A stretch of 64,000 nucleotides of DNA from Chaetorhynchus papuensis (lineage: Eukaryota; Chordata; Aves; Passeriformes; Rhipiduridae), in the NCBI GenBank assembly GCA_013396525.1, contig VWYX01000283.1, positions 149,871 through 213,870 on the forward strand. The letters run 5' to 3'. The translations under genes and the position numbers were made by a program. The notes beneath the pieces were generated by a model. The model was not told the origin of the DNA, made no database searches, and saw nothing but the letters and a program-made list of their open reading frames with translations. Shown here in pieces: positions 12,801-26,654 of the stretch. Each line of letters begins with the position of its first letter. The stretch's first letter is position 1.

Positions 12801-15800
12801 GCCCTTTACTATCTTTTCTGTAAAGGTTACTAACATCTCTTGGGACTTGTTTCAATGCAAGTGAACTGTTCAACATTTTCTGCAAGCTTGGTCATTTCTC
12901 TTCTAGTTACTTCACCGTCTGAAGAAATGACAGGAGAAAGAGACACAGCAAAAATGATTAAGATGTAATTTAGCTTATGCCAATTAAAGAGCTACTTCTG
13001 ACCAAGAAAATTATACAGAGAGAATATATGAGACAGGAATTAGTCTCATTAGTAAACCAGATGTATTAGGAGGGTTTCAAATCCAGTAATTTTTTAAATA
13101 TCTGTATCCTGCAATGGAAGTACATAGTTATCTCCATAGTCAACCCACATGGTCAATGATACAGGCTGAAAAACTATTAAGGAATTTTTTTTTAAGTCAC
13201 ATTAATTAAAAAAATAATTTGGATCTCTGTACAGGAGGTAAGAAAAATACAGGTATTTTTCATAAACTCTTAGAAAAGGTGTACATCCCACTGACATTTC
13301 TGGTACACATTTTTTCTGCTAAATTCTGATAATTTATTTGAGGAAAATGGTGTAAATTACACAAAACACAAAATGTAGCTTCTCAAACAGATATTCGAAT
13401 AAAAAGAAATACTTACTTTATTTAGGCTTCTGACTATGAGAGAGACTGTTTACCTCCAGGTTTAATGTCTGTTCTACTTCCCCAGTCTTAATAAGAGTCA
13501 GCGATCCAAATTATGGTAAAATTTTTGCCCAGGTACTGTCATTTCTGATAGCTTATGGTGGGACCGAATTCAACTATTTGTCTTGTCATGCTACCTATGA
13601 ATAAAACATTGAAAAAAACCCTCATTCCTCTCCCTTTTCCTCTTCCAATTATAATGCAAATTTTCACTGAAACTTATGTTGTATTCTTATTACATTTGAT
13701 TATAAATAATTTATCCAAATAATCTTCTCTTCAGATATCACATTTTCAAAATAGCAAAATATATTTTGAAGTTAATGTCACCATTTTTCTTTTTCATCCA
13801 TATATTTCTAAATTATGTTAGTCACTCCATTTGGTGCCTCAATGCAAGTTACAAATAAAACAGCATTATTTGGGAGAGCTTATACAAAGCCAGAGAAATA
13901 CATATTCCCAGTATTAAAACACAGAAATAAAGGATTGGAAAGTTTATGTAGCTTGACAAAGGCTATGGAGAAATAGATCCAATAAATCTTAGGCACATCC
14001 TGCAAGACAATCCTATCAGCTTTGCTTACTAAGCACAACACAGAGAAGAAAAAGAAGCACCCTAATGTTGTCCAAATTAAAAAAAACTGTTGTGTGGCAC
14101 TATGTACTCCTGGGTTTACCTCTCACTGTCTCCAGTAACTACAATAAACTAATCTTTTGAGCAAGAGGTCTCCAAAAATGGCATTTTTGGACAAAGTACA
14201 TTCAATGTGGTATGAAAGTCTACAAATGTCTAAAGAAGCTCTTTTCTTCCTAGCAAGTAGGGCTACAGTTCTACCTTTGTGCGGTCGACTGCCAATTTCA
14301 AGGCTTTAATCAGAGAATTGAAGGGAACAGCTACAGAGCTAAATAATGCAGAAATAACACTACAAATGTTATTCTCACATTTTGATTTTTGAATAGTTTC
14401 CACTGGGGATTTTATTACAGTGTTCATCACTAGATGGACTGTTTGCATACTGTTTCTGTATACAGAATCTGAGGAGCGATATTACTTAGCTGAAAATAGA
14501 TCTGATGCAGAACGCAGTGTAACATGAGTGGCCAAGGAGTATTCTGTCTTCCTGGCTATTTTCTGTTTCAACACCATTGGTCAAAATGAAAGAAAAATTC
14601 CCTTCTTGCATTCTTTTAAAAAAAAAAGAAAAAAAATTACGCATTGTAAAAGCTGAAACAAAACCTGAATTCTCTCTCTTAAAAAAGAGACATCAGCCCA
14701 AACACCATTTTCCCAGTCCAGGGCACTGCTGGTCACCACAAATGCTGTTGTGTTTGCCAGGAAGAGGAGGAAGAAGTTTATGACATAGAAGTGTATGCAC
14801 ACCCATCTCCAGTGACCACAGTGTACAAAAAAAGTTTTTTTCATTATCTCTCTGTTACCACTTCTAATAATAGGATAAATACGCTTACACCTGAAGAAGG
14901 AATATTTTTGTCAAGGCAAAAATCTGTCATGAATAACACACAGCTGTGCTTTGTTTAGCCTAAAAGAAAGAAATTTCTCTAAGAGGAAATACTTCTTACA
15001 ACTCCCAGTCACTCTTGTTCATTGCCTTGGAATCTTGTCCAACCAGACTATTCTGTAAAGCAACACTATGGCTTCACACACTTCCACTTTCCCACATTTG
15101 AAATGAAAAATGAATGTCTTTATGTATTTTTAATGCCTTACGAAAACAGTGACAAATTAAATATATTCCACTCTATTTTTACTGGGAATCGGGTTTAATG
15201 CCATCTAGCACTCTCATTCAGGATGTTTTTCTACATCACTTTAAATAACTTGGCCATGTCCACAGGGTCATGATGATTTAAAAATGCATCACCACATATT
15301 TCTGTATCCAGATGAATGCCATTTTCAGACACGTTCTTTCAAATGATGGATTTGATTTATCTAAAATATTTCATGGAAGCACCTAAGAAAGATACCTGTA
15401 ATCTTTGTCCATCTATGCTTTCCAGCATTTTAAACACTTCTCCAGTCCACCAAGTTTTTGTTGAAACTCAGCAAAACTCATTAGTATCTTGTAAAATAAC
15501 TTACTTAAGTCATACAGTAGTTTTGTAAATAACATTGTAGGCTGCTCCTACTTGACTGTTGTTTTCATTTATGTAGGCCTATTTGTACTAAGGTCACTGA
15601 AAACACTTTTGAATTGTACTGGCATTGAAAAAAAATCTAAATGCATGTACTCACAGAACCAGTAAAAAATCACAGTGCTCATTAAGCATAATTCTTTACT
15701 TTTCAGCTTCACACAACAACAAATAGCAATTAACCCCCCTATTGCTAGTGAGTTGGATTCTGCCTACAGATTAGTATTTCATAATCTGCTGCTTATGAAA

Positions 15801-18800
15801 ACCAAGGAATGCAATGCTGGCGTTCTCTATTGACTGAAGATGTCAGTAAGAAGAAATTCCAGTACTGTACAAAAAGCACTGCTACCTAGAGATCATGAAT
15901 GTGCAGCCATAATGATGACATGTTGTACAAGGGGTACTTTCTAGGGAGCTTTATAATGTTTTCATAGATGCTCCATTCAGGCGGCAGATCATGGTCCTGT
16001 GACCTGGCTAACTGAGAAGGCTGAAACTCCTCTACGGTTAAATGACAAAAGTGTTGCTGCTTCAACAATTTACATTTATGAGTCTTGGAAAGAAAATTCT
16101 TTCTCCTCAGTGTCAGGTATAAAGTGATATATATACATATACGTCAGGGACTTCTGACTGAAATCAGAAATCCTCACAAGAGTTGCTGGAACTATTTGAA
16201 TTTTTTTTTTCCTAGGTTAAGGCATCTTTTATTGTAAAGAGATGTGTAAATACTACAGTAATATTTACAGGATATGTAACTATATCAGAGACTTTACCTT
16301 GTAAAGTAGACTAGGTATGTTTCTGTAATCTGTACAAAGGTCCACGGGTGGGCTCTGAAAGATTTTGTGATAAATCCCAATATCCTGTACTACAAATAGG
16401 TACAAATGTTCTGTTCACTAAACAGCAACCTCTGTCACTAAACCACAAAATGATTACCTGGCTTTAGCCAGAAGTTTGATCTTGTGATCCCTGGCCTCAG
16501 TAAAAGACCCACTTTGTACTTCCATTACCAGTCTAGTGTGTACTGACACACTAACTGGACATAAAAAAAGTAAATAGTGAGTACATAAAACATGTATGCA
16601 TGCAGCCTTTTACCCTATATAGAAATTACAGTTTCTCTTTCCCTTTAATTTAAACAGGGTATGGTTTCAAATGGTTCACAGATAATAATTTTGGTTTTAT
16701 GACTATACTAAAATAGTTACTAATTCATTCAGAAACCAACATTTATCAAAATTAGAAGAAATTGCATCAATTTATAGGGTCCTGAGAAAAGGCCTGCCAG
16801 ACAATTCATTATGTTATTTCTCCTCACCTACTCCTTTTTGGAATACAGCACAAAAAGCTTACTCTTCTCAATTGCTAACCACAGGAACTTTATTTCTCAA
16901 GCAACACTGCATGTGACATGCACAATGTTCATTAATTTTTCTAGGTATTTTACTTATCTAATAAGAAGAAATATCACATCATAGTTTGGAAAATATTCTT
17001 TTATTTTCCTTCCCAAATGTCAGGAAAAAAGGCCTGCAAAAAGAATAAAATTTTGAATATTCCATTTTGATATTTTCATCCTGACTAGAAGCTGATGGTT
17101 GCTTATACTCTGATGTCATAGTAACATACACTGTGCCATATGAAAAGATTGAAAGCAACTAATAATGGAAAAAATATGTCCAATGTACTTGAGTGCAATT
17201 TTATGCATTAAGTTTTTTAATCTGTAACCTAAAATCCTTCCTATTCCAGGAGTATTTGGGTGAAAACAAATCTAAATTTAATGCAGGCATTATTAATAAG
17301 TCATCTATGGTATGGTAAGGGGTTTTGTTTTTATAGCATGTTTTAATTTTTTATAAAATGAATGTGCACAATGTTGTAAGCTCTTTAGAGATTTTATTGC
17401 ATTTGCTCTTGCTGCTGCATCATGTTGCTATTCTAATTTTCACCTCTACAGGCAGGCAAAAAATGTTTATACAGAGTCTCTGCGAAGACTTCAGAATACC
17501 CTTGAAAAATATATATTCTTTAAATCATATAATACAGAAATATTTTTTCTAGGAAAGAAAATCCTATGGAAAAGTGTGTACAGCCCAGTATAGACAGCAA
17601 GAGGAGGGACCAACAGATCAAGCTCCCATTCCTGTTTCTGTGGAAAAGGTACGAAAAAACCAGTTATTTCTTGCTGACACTTTTCCTACATATATTTATT
17701 GCATCTTTTTTTCTGGATTTTGATGGACTGCCCCCCAAGTATGGCATAAAACAAAGGTTCCTAATGAGGTCTTAAGCCTCCTTGTGACACAGAATTTCAG
17801 TACAGCCACTAAATCTGTGCACACAGTACAAGCAAATATCAGCCTCAATTATCATATTACTTTCATTTTCCAAAAGACCAGCAGTAGCTGTATTGTGAGA
17901 TAAAAATGACATTGTCAATTAGTTGCAACATTTATTCAGAAAACCATGTGGTGTTTCCTCATGATAACTACTATCTAAGTTACTATACTGAGACACCCAT
18001 ATCACAGGATCACCTAAAAGACAGGGGCTTTGTTTTGAAGAATACACACAATTTTCATTGCTTATTTTGAAAGATTAGTGACAATATTTTTTATTATTAA
18101 TCTAAATTTTAATTGCTGCGTGTTGGTCAAAAAGAGCACAAGACAGATTTTAACAGTGCCTTGTATGATCTCTGTTTTTCTCTTTTTCTAGTTCTTGAAT
18201 AAACTTCTTTCATGTGCCTGCTTTCAAAATAAGCCCCTCCCTAAATAACCTTCTGTCTATAAAAGCAGGCTTGCCTTTTCACATTCTCTTGATTTCACCA
18301 TCATTAGGAATTTGATTAGAAGAAACTTGGAAACTATTTGGATTAGAAGAATTATATACTCTTCATATAATAGAGAAAAATTTGCCCTATGACTGCTGAA
18401 GCCAATCTCAAACAAAGTGGAGGTTGCTTTATCAGGACTAAAAAGGAAATAGGTTGGATAGGGAAGAAAATAAATTGGGACTTTCATAGGATTTTTTTTT
18501 CACTGAGACTTAAACTCCTATAAGAAACATGCAAATGTCAAGTGACTAGATAGTTAAACACACTTAAGCACCAGTTGTAGAAGAGCCAAATTGCTTTCAT
18601 AGCAAGAATTAAGAAATAAGGTGAGAATGTGGTAATAAGATTATCAATTCCCAGTCATTCGGAGTAATCCAGAAAAACAGAAAACAATAAAAAATTATGT
18701 TTGTTTTAAAATCATTAATGTACCACTAATGTTTACTGTGAACTCTGAAAATTCTCACACACTTAGAAAAGTATTTGTAGACTGATTCTCTTTTTCTCAG

Positions 18801-18855
18801 GGGTATACCAAATATACCAGATTTAGTACTTCAAATAAAACTTAATCAGAGGAAG
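9837..18855. other. unique AT-rich non-coding sequence
   Basis: About 9 kb without a recognisable gene, RNA or transposon. Open frames reach only about 87 codons (14,581-14,844 minus) and sit on pyrimidine-rich tracts. Homopolymer A and T runs are scattered throughout. A degenerate TA-rich run lies near 16,125-16,145. I see no CpG-rich promoter. Confidence 0.55.
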
Positions 18856-18895
18856 GTAATATTGCAAAAAATTGTAATGTTTTGTGCAATATTAC
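18856..18895. repeat. 40-bp stem-loop (16-bp arms, 8-base loop)
   Basis: The arm at 18,856-18,871 (gtaatattgcaaaaaa) is complementary to the arm at 18,880-18,895 (ttttgtgcaatattac) with 15 of 16 pairs. The loop is 18,872-18,879. The outer 11 bp pair perfectly. Its function is unknown. It could be a chance AT-rich inverted repeat or a remnant of a small terminal-inverted-repeat element. Confidence 0.8.
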
Positions 18896-21800
18896 AAAAT
18901 TACACAAAAATGTAAGAAATTAATCATATTTTCAAATATGAAAGATAAATACAGTACAGTTCCTTAAAGATTTTCAGACCTATGGAACTCAGCAACCTAA
19001 CAGTTCCAGTATCCTTCAGCTCCAATTGGCCAGCCATATCTGCCCAAGCTCCTGGACAAGCTTCAAGAGATGAAGCTTTAGGTACCGTCGAGAAGAAGCA
19101 CCTTTGGGAGTCTTCCACCCCATTTTTCCATTAGCTGCACTTTACCTTCACACACCAAGAGAACAAGACAACCTCAACTTTCAGGGTGAATATTTTTAGA
19201 ACAGTTAACCTCTAGAGATCCGCATGACTCAGCTTTCCTCATTTGAAAATTTGGTTAAATTTATTCTCTTGAGATCCTCTCATCTTCAGTAAAACCCTGT
19301 GTCTGAATTACAATTGGGAGAGGATTATTCAGTTACTTTGATAACAACCAGGATTGCAGAACAAATCCATACATTTTGGATGTATGCAAAACTCTAACTT
19401 TCACACTGGAATACAGCTTTCAGCATAAAACTCCAGCACGTTTGATCTATCAATGTAGATTTGTTTTAGGTCCTAATAGTTTTTTGCTCTCTTAATGCTT
19501 AGCAGACTAATCCTGTCTTTCAGCTATCATGATACTTTACCAAGTGCCACTAGGACATGCCCAAAAACCTTATGCAAAATGCAAAATAAAATTGCCAGCA
19601 GTTTCCAAAACTGCACAGCACTATTGACAAACCACTACAAGCAAACTGTGTCTGCTTTCTGGCAGCAGTAATAAATCAAAGCACCCTGCTGCTTGCAGAG
19701 CTTTATCTGAATACACAATACCAGTGCAGGCTGATCTCTTCAGGACTATGACAAGTACCTGGAGAGTTTTGCAATTAATATTATTATGTACTTTCTGCCA
19801 GGAATGCCCTTGAAACTATGAAATGTTCCCTGATGTATCTGGGAAGGAGAAAAACACTGAGAGACAAGGAAGAGGAGCTCATTTGATAGCCAGGGTTGTC
19901 TTAAAATGTTAAACTGTGAAGAAGCAAAATCCTTTTGAAGGTAATTGAGCTAGTCATCAGCAGTACTTTAACTACAGCCATTTTGGAGATTTCTGACTAG
20001 TGCAGGAAAAAGCAAATAGCCTTGATATATTCCTTATTCTTCCAAGCCTGTGGGATTAGGGGCTGCATTTGCATTAAGAATTTAATTCATATCAGAATCT
20101 CATAATCAAAAGTTTGGTACCACTCTATGAACTTGTGAATAGAGAAGCTACATTTCTATATGTTTTGATCTAAGACAGATCTAAATCCATCTGAAAGAGA
20201 ACACCCAGTCACCCGACTCAACTGTGTTCTTATTTCTGGTGACCCTGTGAAAAAGCACTCCATGACTATGACGTAAAGCGCTAGAGATTCTACCAAGTGT
20301 GTTGCTAATGTCAAATCTTTACATAATGTTTCAGTTCTAAGTAAAAGAAAACCAAAACCAAAAGTAACCAAACAAAAATATCCCTATCCACCAAAATGCC
20401 ACAAATTGCACCATGTTTCTGCTAGACCATACAATCATATTTGGAGCCTGTCCTTAAAAATTCTTAATTTTTTGTTGGAAACAAGGCTGAAAGTTAAGAT
20501 TAGTCTCCTGTCTTAAGTTAACTGAAACAAAGCAAATAAATTTATTTGAAAATTACATAAAAATTTACATAAAACTCGGCTTTTATGAATATTCACTATT
20601 TCTTACCAATGTTAAAAATACTGAGAACAGAGGTAAAACCAGATGGTTCCATATGAAAGCAGTAATTATTGCATCAGAACAATGGTTCATATCCTTACTC
20701 TGAGAATGGCCAATACCAGCTGCTTTAATGAAAAGTACAATAAACCCAACAGTAGGCTGTTACTGCTTTTCTTGAATTGAAAACATCACAGAGCCAAGTA
20801 ATTATTTTTTTTCATCAGCAAATTCTCTGTAATAAACACATTCCCAAACTATAATAACTATTTTAAATGGCTGTTCATTTGAGCAAGAAAAAGTAATTAT
20901 TCTTCAATAATATTTCACATTAGGCTTAGAAATACTCTAGTCATTATTAAGTCTCAGAAAAAATGCACTTGAATGAACACGGCATAGTGCCCATATTTTC
21001 CACAGGATGCCACAAATTTCTTGGCTATTCAGTTTTTGTCAGATTATTTATTTACATGCCTTTAACATATTTGGGGGTCACAAATGAAAGATTAGAAAGG
21101 TGGGACAATACCACCTTTTGTCTATTAATTTCAGGCTGAAGTTCACATCACAACCATTTAAAATTAAACATTTTGAATTAAGCTTCTAAATGGTCTTCCA
21201 AGGTGCTGAGCTAGGGAACCCATCAATTATAGACAAAAGATTGTATCAATTAATTCTGCAATTGCAGCTTTTAAAAAACCCCAACAGACAGACAAAGAAA
21301 TCCATCATCCTCTCTAGCAGAAAACGAAATCATCCTTTGTGCCTAAGCAGTGTGACCTGCATATGGTCCCACTTCAGAAGATCCAGTTCACTAGATTTTT
21401 CCAGCTGTTTTTGCATTATTACGTTCTGGTTTGAGGTTGGTATCTCTACAGCATCAATGTTTTTCACTAAGAAATATAGAACAAGAGGTCTGCAACCCAC
21501 CTGCTGAGACTATTTGCTCTGTCTGTGTGGATGTGCACATATGTGTGTGTTCATGGCTTGATGCTGAAAGGCTGTTCAGAACCTAATCTGTGCAGGAGCT
21601 CAACTTCCTCACCCTCAAATATTCTCTGGACATACAACACCCACAAAAAACTATTTGACACCACAGAGCCCCCAGTCTGTAGCACTGCAAGCTGTGTGAC
21701 TGCTTTCTCTACAATAAGTGAGTATTCAAGCCAAGCTTTAACCAAATGCTGGTTTTTATCAAAATATTATTTGTATGGGGTAAACAACAACTTAGTTGAT

Positions 21801-22904
21801 ATTTTAGCCCAGCTACATTTATGCTTTTTGTTAAAGGAAAGAGAGCAAGTCATACATACATTACACAAATATGTCTCTGCATGTACACAAATATTTATAC
21901 TATAAACCTTAATAGGCAATGCAGTAACATATTCTTCCTCCCTGTCCCTAGGAGGAGGGACTTCTAATTTGAGCACTGCAGGCAAGTATTCTGAATGCAG
22001 TATGAAGGTGCTCTATCTAACTGTTGTACAGCACAGGAGAACATTGTCCTAATTTCACTTTGCCATTTTCTTTTCTAAATGATACAAGATCATCACCATT
22101 TGAAGTGATATCACTAAAAACCATACCTCAGGAGTGAAAAGGTGCTTACAGACACAAAATGCTTATATGCTGCTCTAAAATGCTGCTCTCTTAGAAAGAA
22201 ACATGATTTCTCAGAACTCCTGTAAAGAGTCTTGACCTTTTCTAGAGCTGCACAGTTTCACTGTAGGTAAAACTGGTTGAAGATCAAGCTTTGAATTCAA
22301 CTACTGCTCAACTAAACCAACCTTGTACAACAGTAATGTTACACACAAATAAATGCAAATAATTTTATGTATTTGACTGACACTTACCACTGATCTAGAA
22401 ATTCAGGAAAATCATCTTGGCCTTACCATAATGAAAAGTGAATTTTTATTAAGCCCTTTCAAGTAGAGGTGACCTTGAGGTTCTCTCAAGTGGTTTAAGT
22501 CTCAAAACCATGTCCAGAATGTTTCCTAATAAGGGACACATGTTTTTTCTTTGAGAACTGAAGCTAGGTACTAGTTTTCTGACTCCTTACACGTCAGTGT
22601 CACCTGGTATCTCCCCTGTCTCTCAACCATAACAAGGGTACATACGCACTGATTATTCCAGATGATTCACTGGCCTTTACAATCCTGAATATATTAGCTT
22701 TGGCAGATGTATATTTGATGCATAATTCAATATAGAGTGTATAAAATATAAGGCATGACTACTCAATTGAAGTTGCATAAATATTTCCAGTGAAATATTT
22801 TGTAATCAGCCACTTATAATGTGCACTTCACAGGCTGTCACACAGACTCTTGGTCTAGGTCTCACGTTGACAATTGAAGCAAAATGAATTTGCTCATTTT
22901 GCGT
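18896..22904. other. unique non-coding sequence
   Basis: No gene or known repeat is recognised. Open frames of 105 (21,190-21,507 plus) and 126 codons (21,525-21,905 plus) have no recognisable domain, and their composition looks random. The stretch 19,640-19,990 is somewhat less AT-rich and contains a TTGCAATTAATATTATTATG block; it might be a conserved element, but nothing in the sequence proves it. Confidence 0.5.
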
Positions 22905-22952
22905 ATAAATGCGTGCAGATACTCAGGCTCCCCTGTCTCTGCACGTTTTTAT
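22905..22952. repeat. 48-bp inverted repeat (15-bp arms)
   Basis: The left arm 22,905-22,919 (ataaatgcgtgcaga) and right arm 22,938-22,952 (tctgcacgtttttat) are complementary at 13 of 15 positions, with an 18-base loop. The inner 8 bp pair perfectly and contain a CpG, unusual in this CpG-poor region. No function can be assigned. Confidence 0.7.
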
Positions 22953-23484
22953 GAGAATTGTCACAGCACAGACCTCCCTCCCTGGTAGACATTTCCCTAG
23001 TATTTTAGAGATATGAATAACAGCACACAGCATTCAGTATGCCAGAAAAAGCAGAGCCTGAGGAAGGGTTACATGTTTACTGAGGGGAGCATCCTCAATG
23101 CAGCTGTGTAAAAACCATCACATAACCTGTGCCATTCCCCGCCAGCGCCCCACACGTGGGCCATCATCCAGCTGCACAAATTGCAGTCCTGCTGTTGGGG
23201 CTGCTCCAGAGTTTGTTGCTCTGGCCATGATTTAGTGTAATTTTGAATAGTAACAGATATATTAAGGAGGTACATCTCAGGAAAACAGATTTTTTCCAAG
23301 GTTATTGTTTCCTTGCTGTTATTTTAGAGTTTGTGATACTGAATATTTTAAGGAGCTGTCTTCATTATTAAGAAAAACCTTGACATGTGTGTGCTCAAGC
23401 ACACAGGAAGATCTCTTATGAATCAGTGCTAGCAAGATTAAATGACTGATTGCTTTTTAATTATCATTAACATAAACGTAGTAG
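22953..23484. other. unique non-coding sequence
   Basis: No gene or repeat is recognised. A minus-strand frame of 76 codons at 23,069-23,299 has no recognisable motif. Confidence 0.5.
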
Positions 23485-23655
23485 GTTTCCCCCCTGCAAG
23501 GCACACTAATGGATCGGTTCTGTTTAATGTCTTTATCAACAAGCTGTATGAGGGGATTGAGTGCAGCTTCAGTCAGTTTGCAGATGACACCAAGTTGGGC
23601 AGGACTGTCAATCTTCTTGATGGTTCAAAGGCTACGCAGGGTGGTAAAAGTGAAC
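23485..23655 (+). mobile_element. CR1 reverse-transcriptase fragment with FADD box
   Basis: The plus strand encodes, in one frame, SVLFNVFINKLYEGIECSF, then SQFADDTKLG, then RTVNLLDGSKA. This is the catalytic palm motif of CR1 ORF2 reverse transcriptase, with the FADD aspartates intact (about 23,577-23,600). Recognisable CR1 sequence is lost on both sides, and there is no 3' UTR. The fragment is about 170 bp and inactive. Confidence 0.9.
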
Positions 23656-25980
23656 TGCTCTGTAAATAACCAGTAAACCACAGACGTATCTTTGCAGAAA
23701 TCCAAATTATATAAATTGCTTTTTAAAGAATCCCCTTTCACATTGAAGAAGATTGTCTGTATACAGTCAGATAGTGTAAAGAGATCAAAATTGCTCATCT
23801 AAGTTTCAGTCATCCTTTTGCTTCTCCCCTCTATCTTGTTCTTGTACTTAAAGGTTTGTTTCATAGAACTCAACATATTTCCTAATTTTAAAACCTTCTT
23901 CTTTCTCATCTTCATTTTACTTAATAAATATATAGACAATAGTTGCCTCTGTTCTAAGCTATGATTAAGTACTGCCGCAGATAAAGCTTTTTTTTTCTTT
24001 TCTGACTGACAGTACTATTTTTCATCAAATTTAGCTTTAGGAATATATAAAACTTGCCCCATGCAATTATGTAATCAATCAATTACCCGAAACAATCCTA
24101 ATGAACTGAATTCTAGCATGGGTCGTCTGTTCCTCATTCTGCTTTGAAGCATGAATGCACACTCATAGGAAGCTAATGCCTGCTCCCCATTTCTTCCCTG
24201 TGGCCAGTGCCATTCTACTCTGACAAGTGATTTTGCCCTTTACTGTGGCTAGATAACATGAAAAGTGAGTAATACGAACCCATGTCCTTAAAAAGACACC
24301 AGGAGTCTGACGGGAGGTATTTTTTGTTTTAGTAGCTTGGCTGGGGAAGCTGAAGGAGAAAGCTTTTCTAAGTGGAAGGCTGTTTTGCTACGTTCTAGAG
24401 AAAAAAATTGTGGTTTATGCCATGTGTTCTTTAGTAAGCTAATTTTAGTTAATATTTTGAAACAGTTTAAAATTTATTTATGGGTCAAAATTGAATCTAA
24501 GTATTTTGATTAAGCTTACTCAACTGTTGTTTTTATCCTGAATATCAATTTGTAAAAGAACTTACCCTATGCTTTTTGGGGTTTTTGTTCATATTTCAGC
24601 AATACAGAGTGTGTTTAAAGTTTGGAGAAGAAATAACAGTTTTTTGCTACCCTGATGGTGTAAGTTAAGATACATTTTGTAAAATTCTGCCTCACTGGAT
24701 ATGAAGCACAGGAAAAATTATTTTCTCTTCTTGATACTGCTTCCTACTGATCTCATTACAAACCTTGCTCATTTCCAATGGGGTAGTATAGTTCTTGTAT
24801 TAAGAAAGATTTTCTCCCCCCTACAGAACCTGAAATTTTTCTCTCAGTCTGTGCATTGTATCATGAAAAAATGATAGAAAGGTACAAAACTTTGTTAAAT
24901 AACCCTTTCCAGCTACCTGGTGCCACAAAAACGTAAAAATACAGCACCAAAACTGACTCGCTCCCAAGGGTCCAAGATGGACCTTGCAGATACTGCCTGT
25001 GCCTGCTGTTTTTTCACTGGCTGTATTTACAGAGACCTTCTCCACAGCCAGTTACCTGTGCTCTACTCTGCCCCCTCCAGTCTCCTGGGACGTGGAAGAT
25101 GCCACCAGTGCTCACATGCACACTTTGCTGGCTCATTCTAACAGCTAGCATTCACCAAGGCAGCAGAAAGTCCAGCATGGTGATGCTCTAATGAAGGGTG
25201 AGATTGATGACAGCAATTTCAGTACCAGCACAAGAATAGGCATGCTGCTTTTAGCGGCCTTCACAAGGAGGACAAAGTACTCATTTTAAGTTTTCATCTA
25301 CGCTTATTTTCTTTTTTTCTCCAAAAATATAGCAATTACTGAAAAATTAGTCAGAGAAACCTCACGTTCTGGTTCCTAAGGAGTTCACTGTTTGAGTCTA
25401 GTATGACAAGGGAATGACACCTATGGCAGGGCAATAACTAAAAACCATCACTCTCTCTAATCACTATTAATTATATGCAGTCATTTTCAGACTTCCAACA
25501 AAACATATGCTGATGAATACAGCAGGATTTTACTCCTCCTCAACTTGCCAGTAATAAACTCATTGCCTGAATTAATCATGTTCTTGTTAGGCAATGAAAA
25601 AAACCAGTAGCTGTCAGTGAGCAAAGCCCCTGGTGTGCCAGAAACCATGTGCCACCTGAGCATGCTGAGGCACCCAGAGCTATCTTAGGCATCTGGTGTA
25701 TGAGATAAAACACAGAAGCCTGCCTGGAAAATTTCATGTTTCAAGTCAATGTCCAATCCAATAAAACACTTTTGGCACTCCTGGGCTGGACTCTGTTAGA
25801 AGCAGAGGGCACCAGGCACTATGAAGATAACAGGAGAAGAACACCTTCTCTGGGTTTTCTGCGCTGTAAGAAACCACTAACTGGGCACACTGGGTCTGAA
25901 TGGCATGTACCAGCCACACTGTAAGACAAGCAGAATATCTATAATTCTGTCCCACTTCCACAGTGACAAGAAATCAATAG
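23656..25980. other. unique non-coding sequence
   Basis: No gene is recognised. The stretch 24,900-25,170 has higher GC than its surroundings and gives 73-74 codon frames on both strands, but I see no domain, splice pattern or repeat match. Confidence 0.5.
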
Positions 25981-26561
25981 CTATCCATGGTGGTTTTGGC
26001 TGGGATAGAGTTAATTTTCTTCATTCTAGTATGGGGCTGTGTTTTGGATTTGTGCTGGAAACAGGATTGATAACACAGGGATGTTTTTGTTACTGCTGAG
26101 CAGGGCTTACACAGAGCCAAGGCCTTTGCTGCTCCTCACCCACCCCACCAGCGAGGAGGCTGGGGGTGCACAAGGAGCTGGGAGAGGACACAGCCAGGCC
26201 AAATGACCCCAGCTCACCCACGGGGTATTCCTTGGCCTATGGCATTATACTCAACATATAAAGCTGGGAGGAGAAGGAAGGAGGGGACATTCAAAGTGAT
26301 GATGTGTGTCTTCCCAAGTAATTGTGTGATGGAGCCCTGCTTTCTTGGACACCTAAACACCTGCCTGAAGATGAGAAGTGGCAAATGAATTCCTAGTTCT
26401 GGTCTGTGCAGCTTTTGCTTTATCTATTAAACTGCCTTTATCTCAACCTATGTGTTGTCTCAATTTTACCATTCTGAGTTTTCCCCCCATCCGACGGAGT
26501 AGCTTAAGTGAGTGGCTGTGGGGTGCTTATCTGCTGGCTGGGGTTAAACTGCAGCACTATC
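25981..26561 (+). mobile_element. solo LTR of an avian ERVL-like endogenous retrovirus, with 5-bp target duplication
   Basis: The LTR runs from about 25,988 (tggtggttttggctggg) to 26,556 (ttaaactgcagca), 569 bp. It matches my recollection of a widespread neoavian ERVL-type LTR. In order: the TG start, a TATAAA box at 26,257-26,262, an ATTAAA poly(A) signal at 26,426-26,431 followed by the ctttatctcaacc motif, and the CA end. The 5-mer ctatc occurs at 25,981-25,985 and again at 26,557-26,561, consistent with a target-site duplication, with two extra bases at the 5' side. No gag, pol or env sequence flanks it, so it is a solo LTR left by recombination between two LTRs. Open frames of 61-79 codons inside it are not genes. 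The family name would need a Repbase or Dfam match. Confidence 0.88.
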
Positions 26562-26654
26562 TATATGTAAATGTTAAGTGTCTGGATGAAAAAGTTGGTA
26601 AAAATAACATAGCTTAACCAAACATACTGTATCATGTAGCATAACACAGCACTC

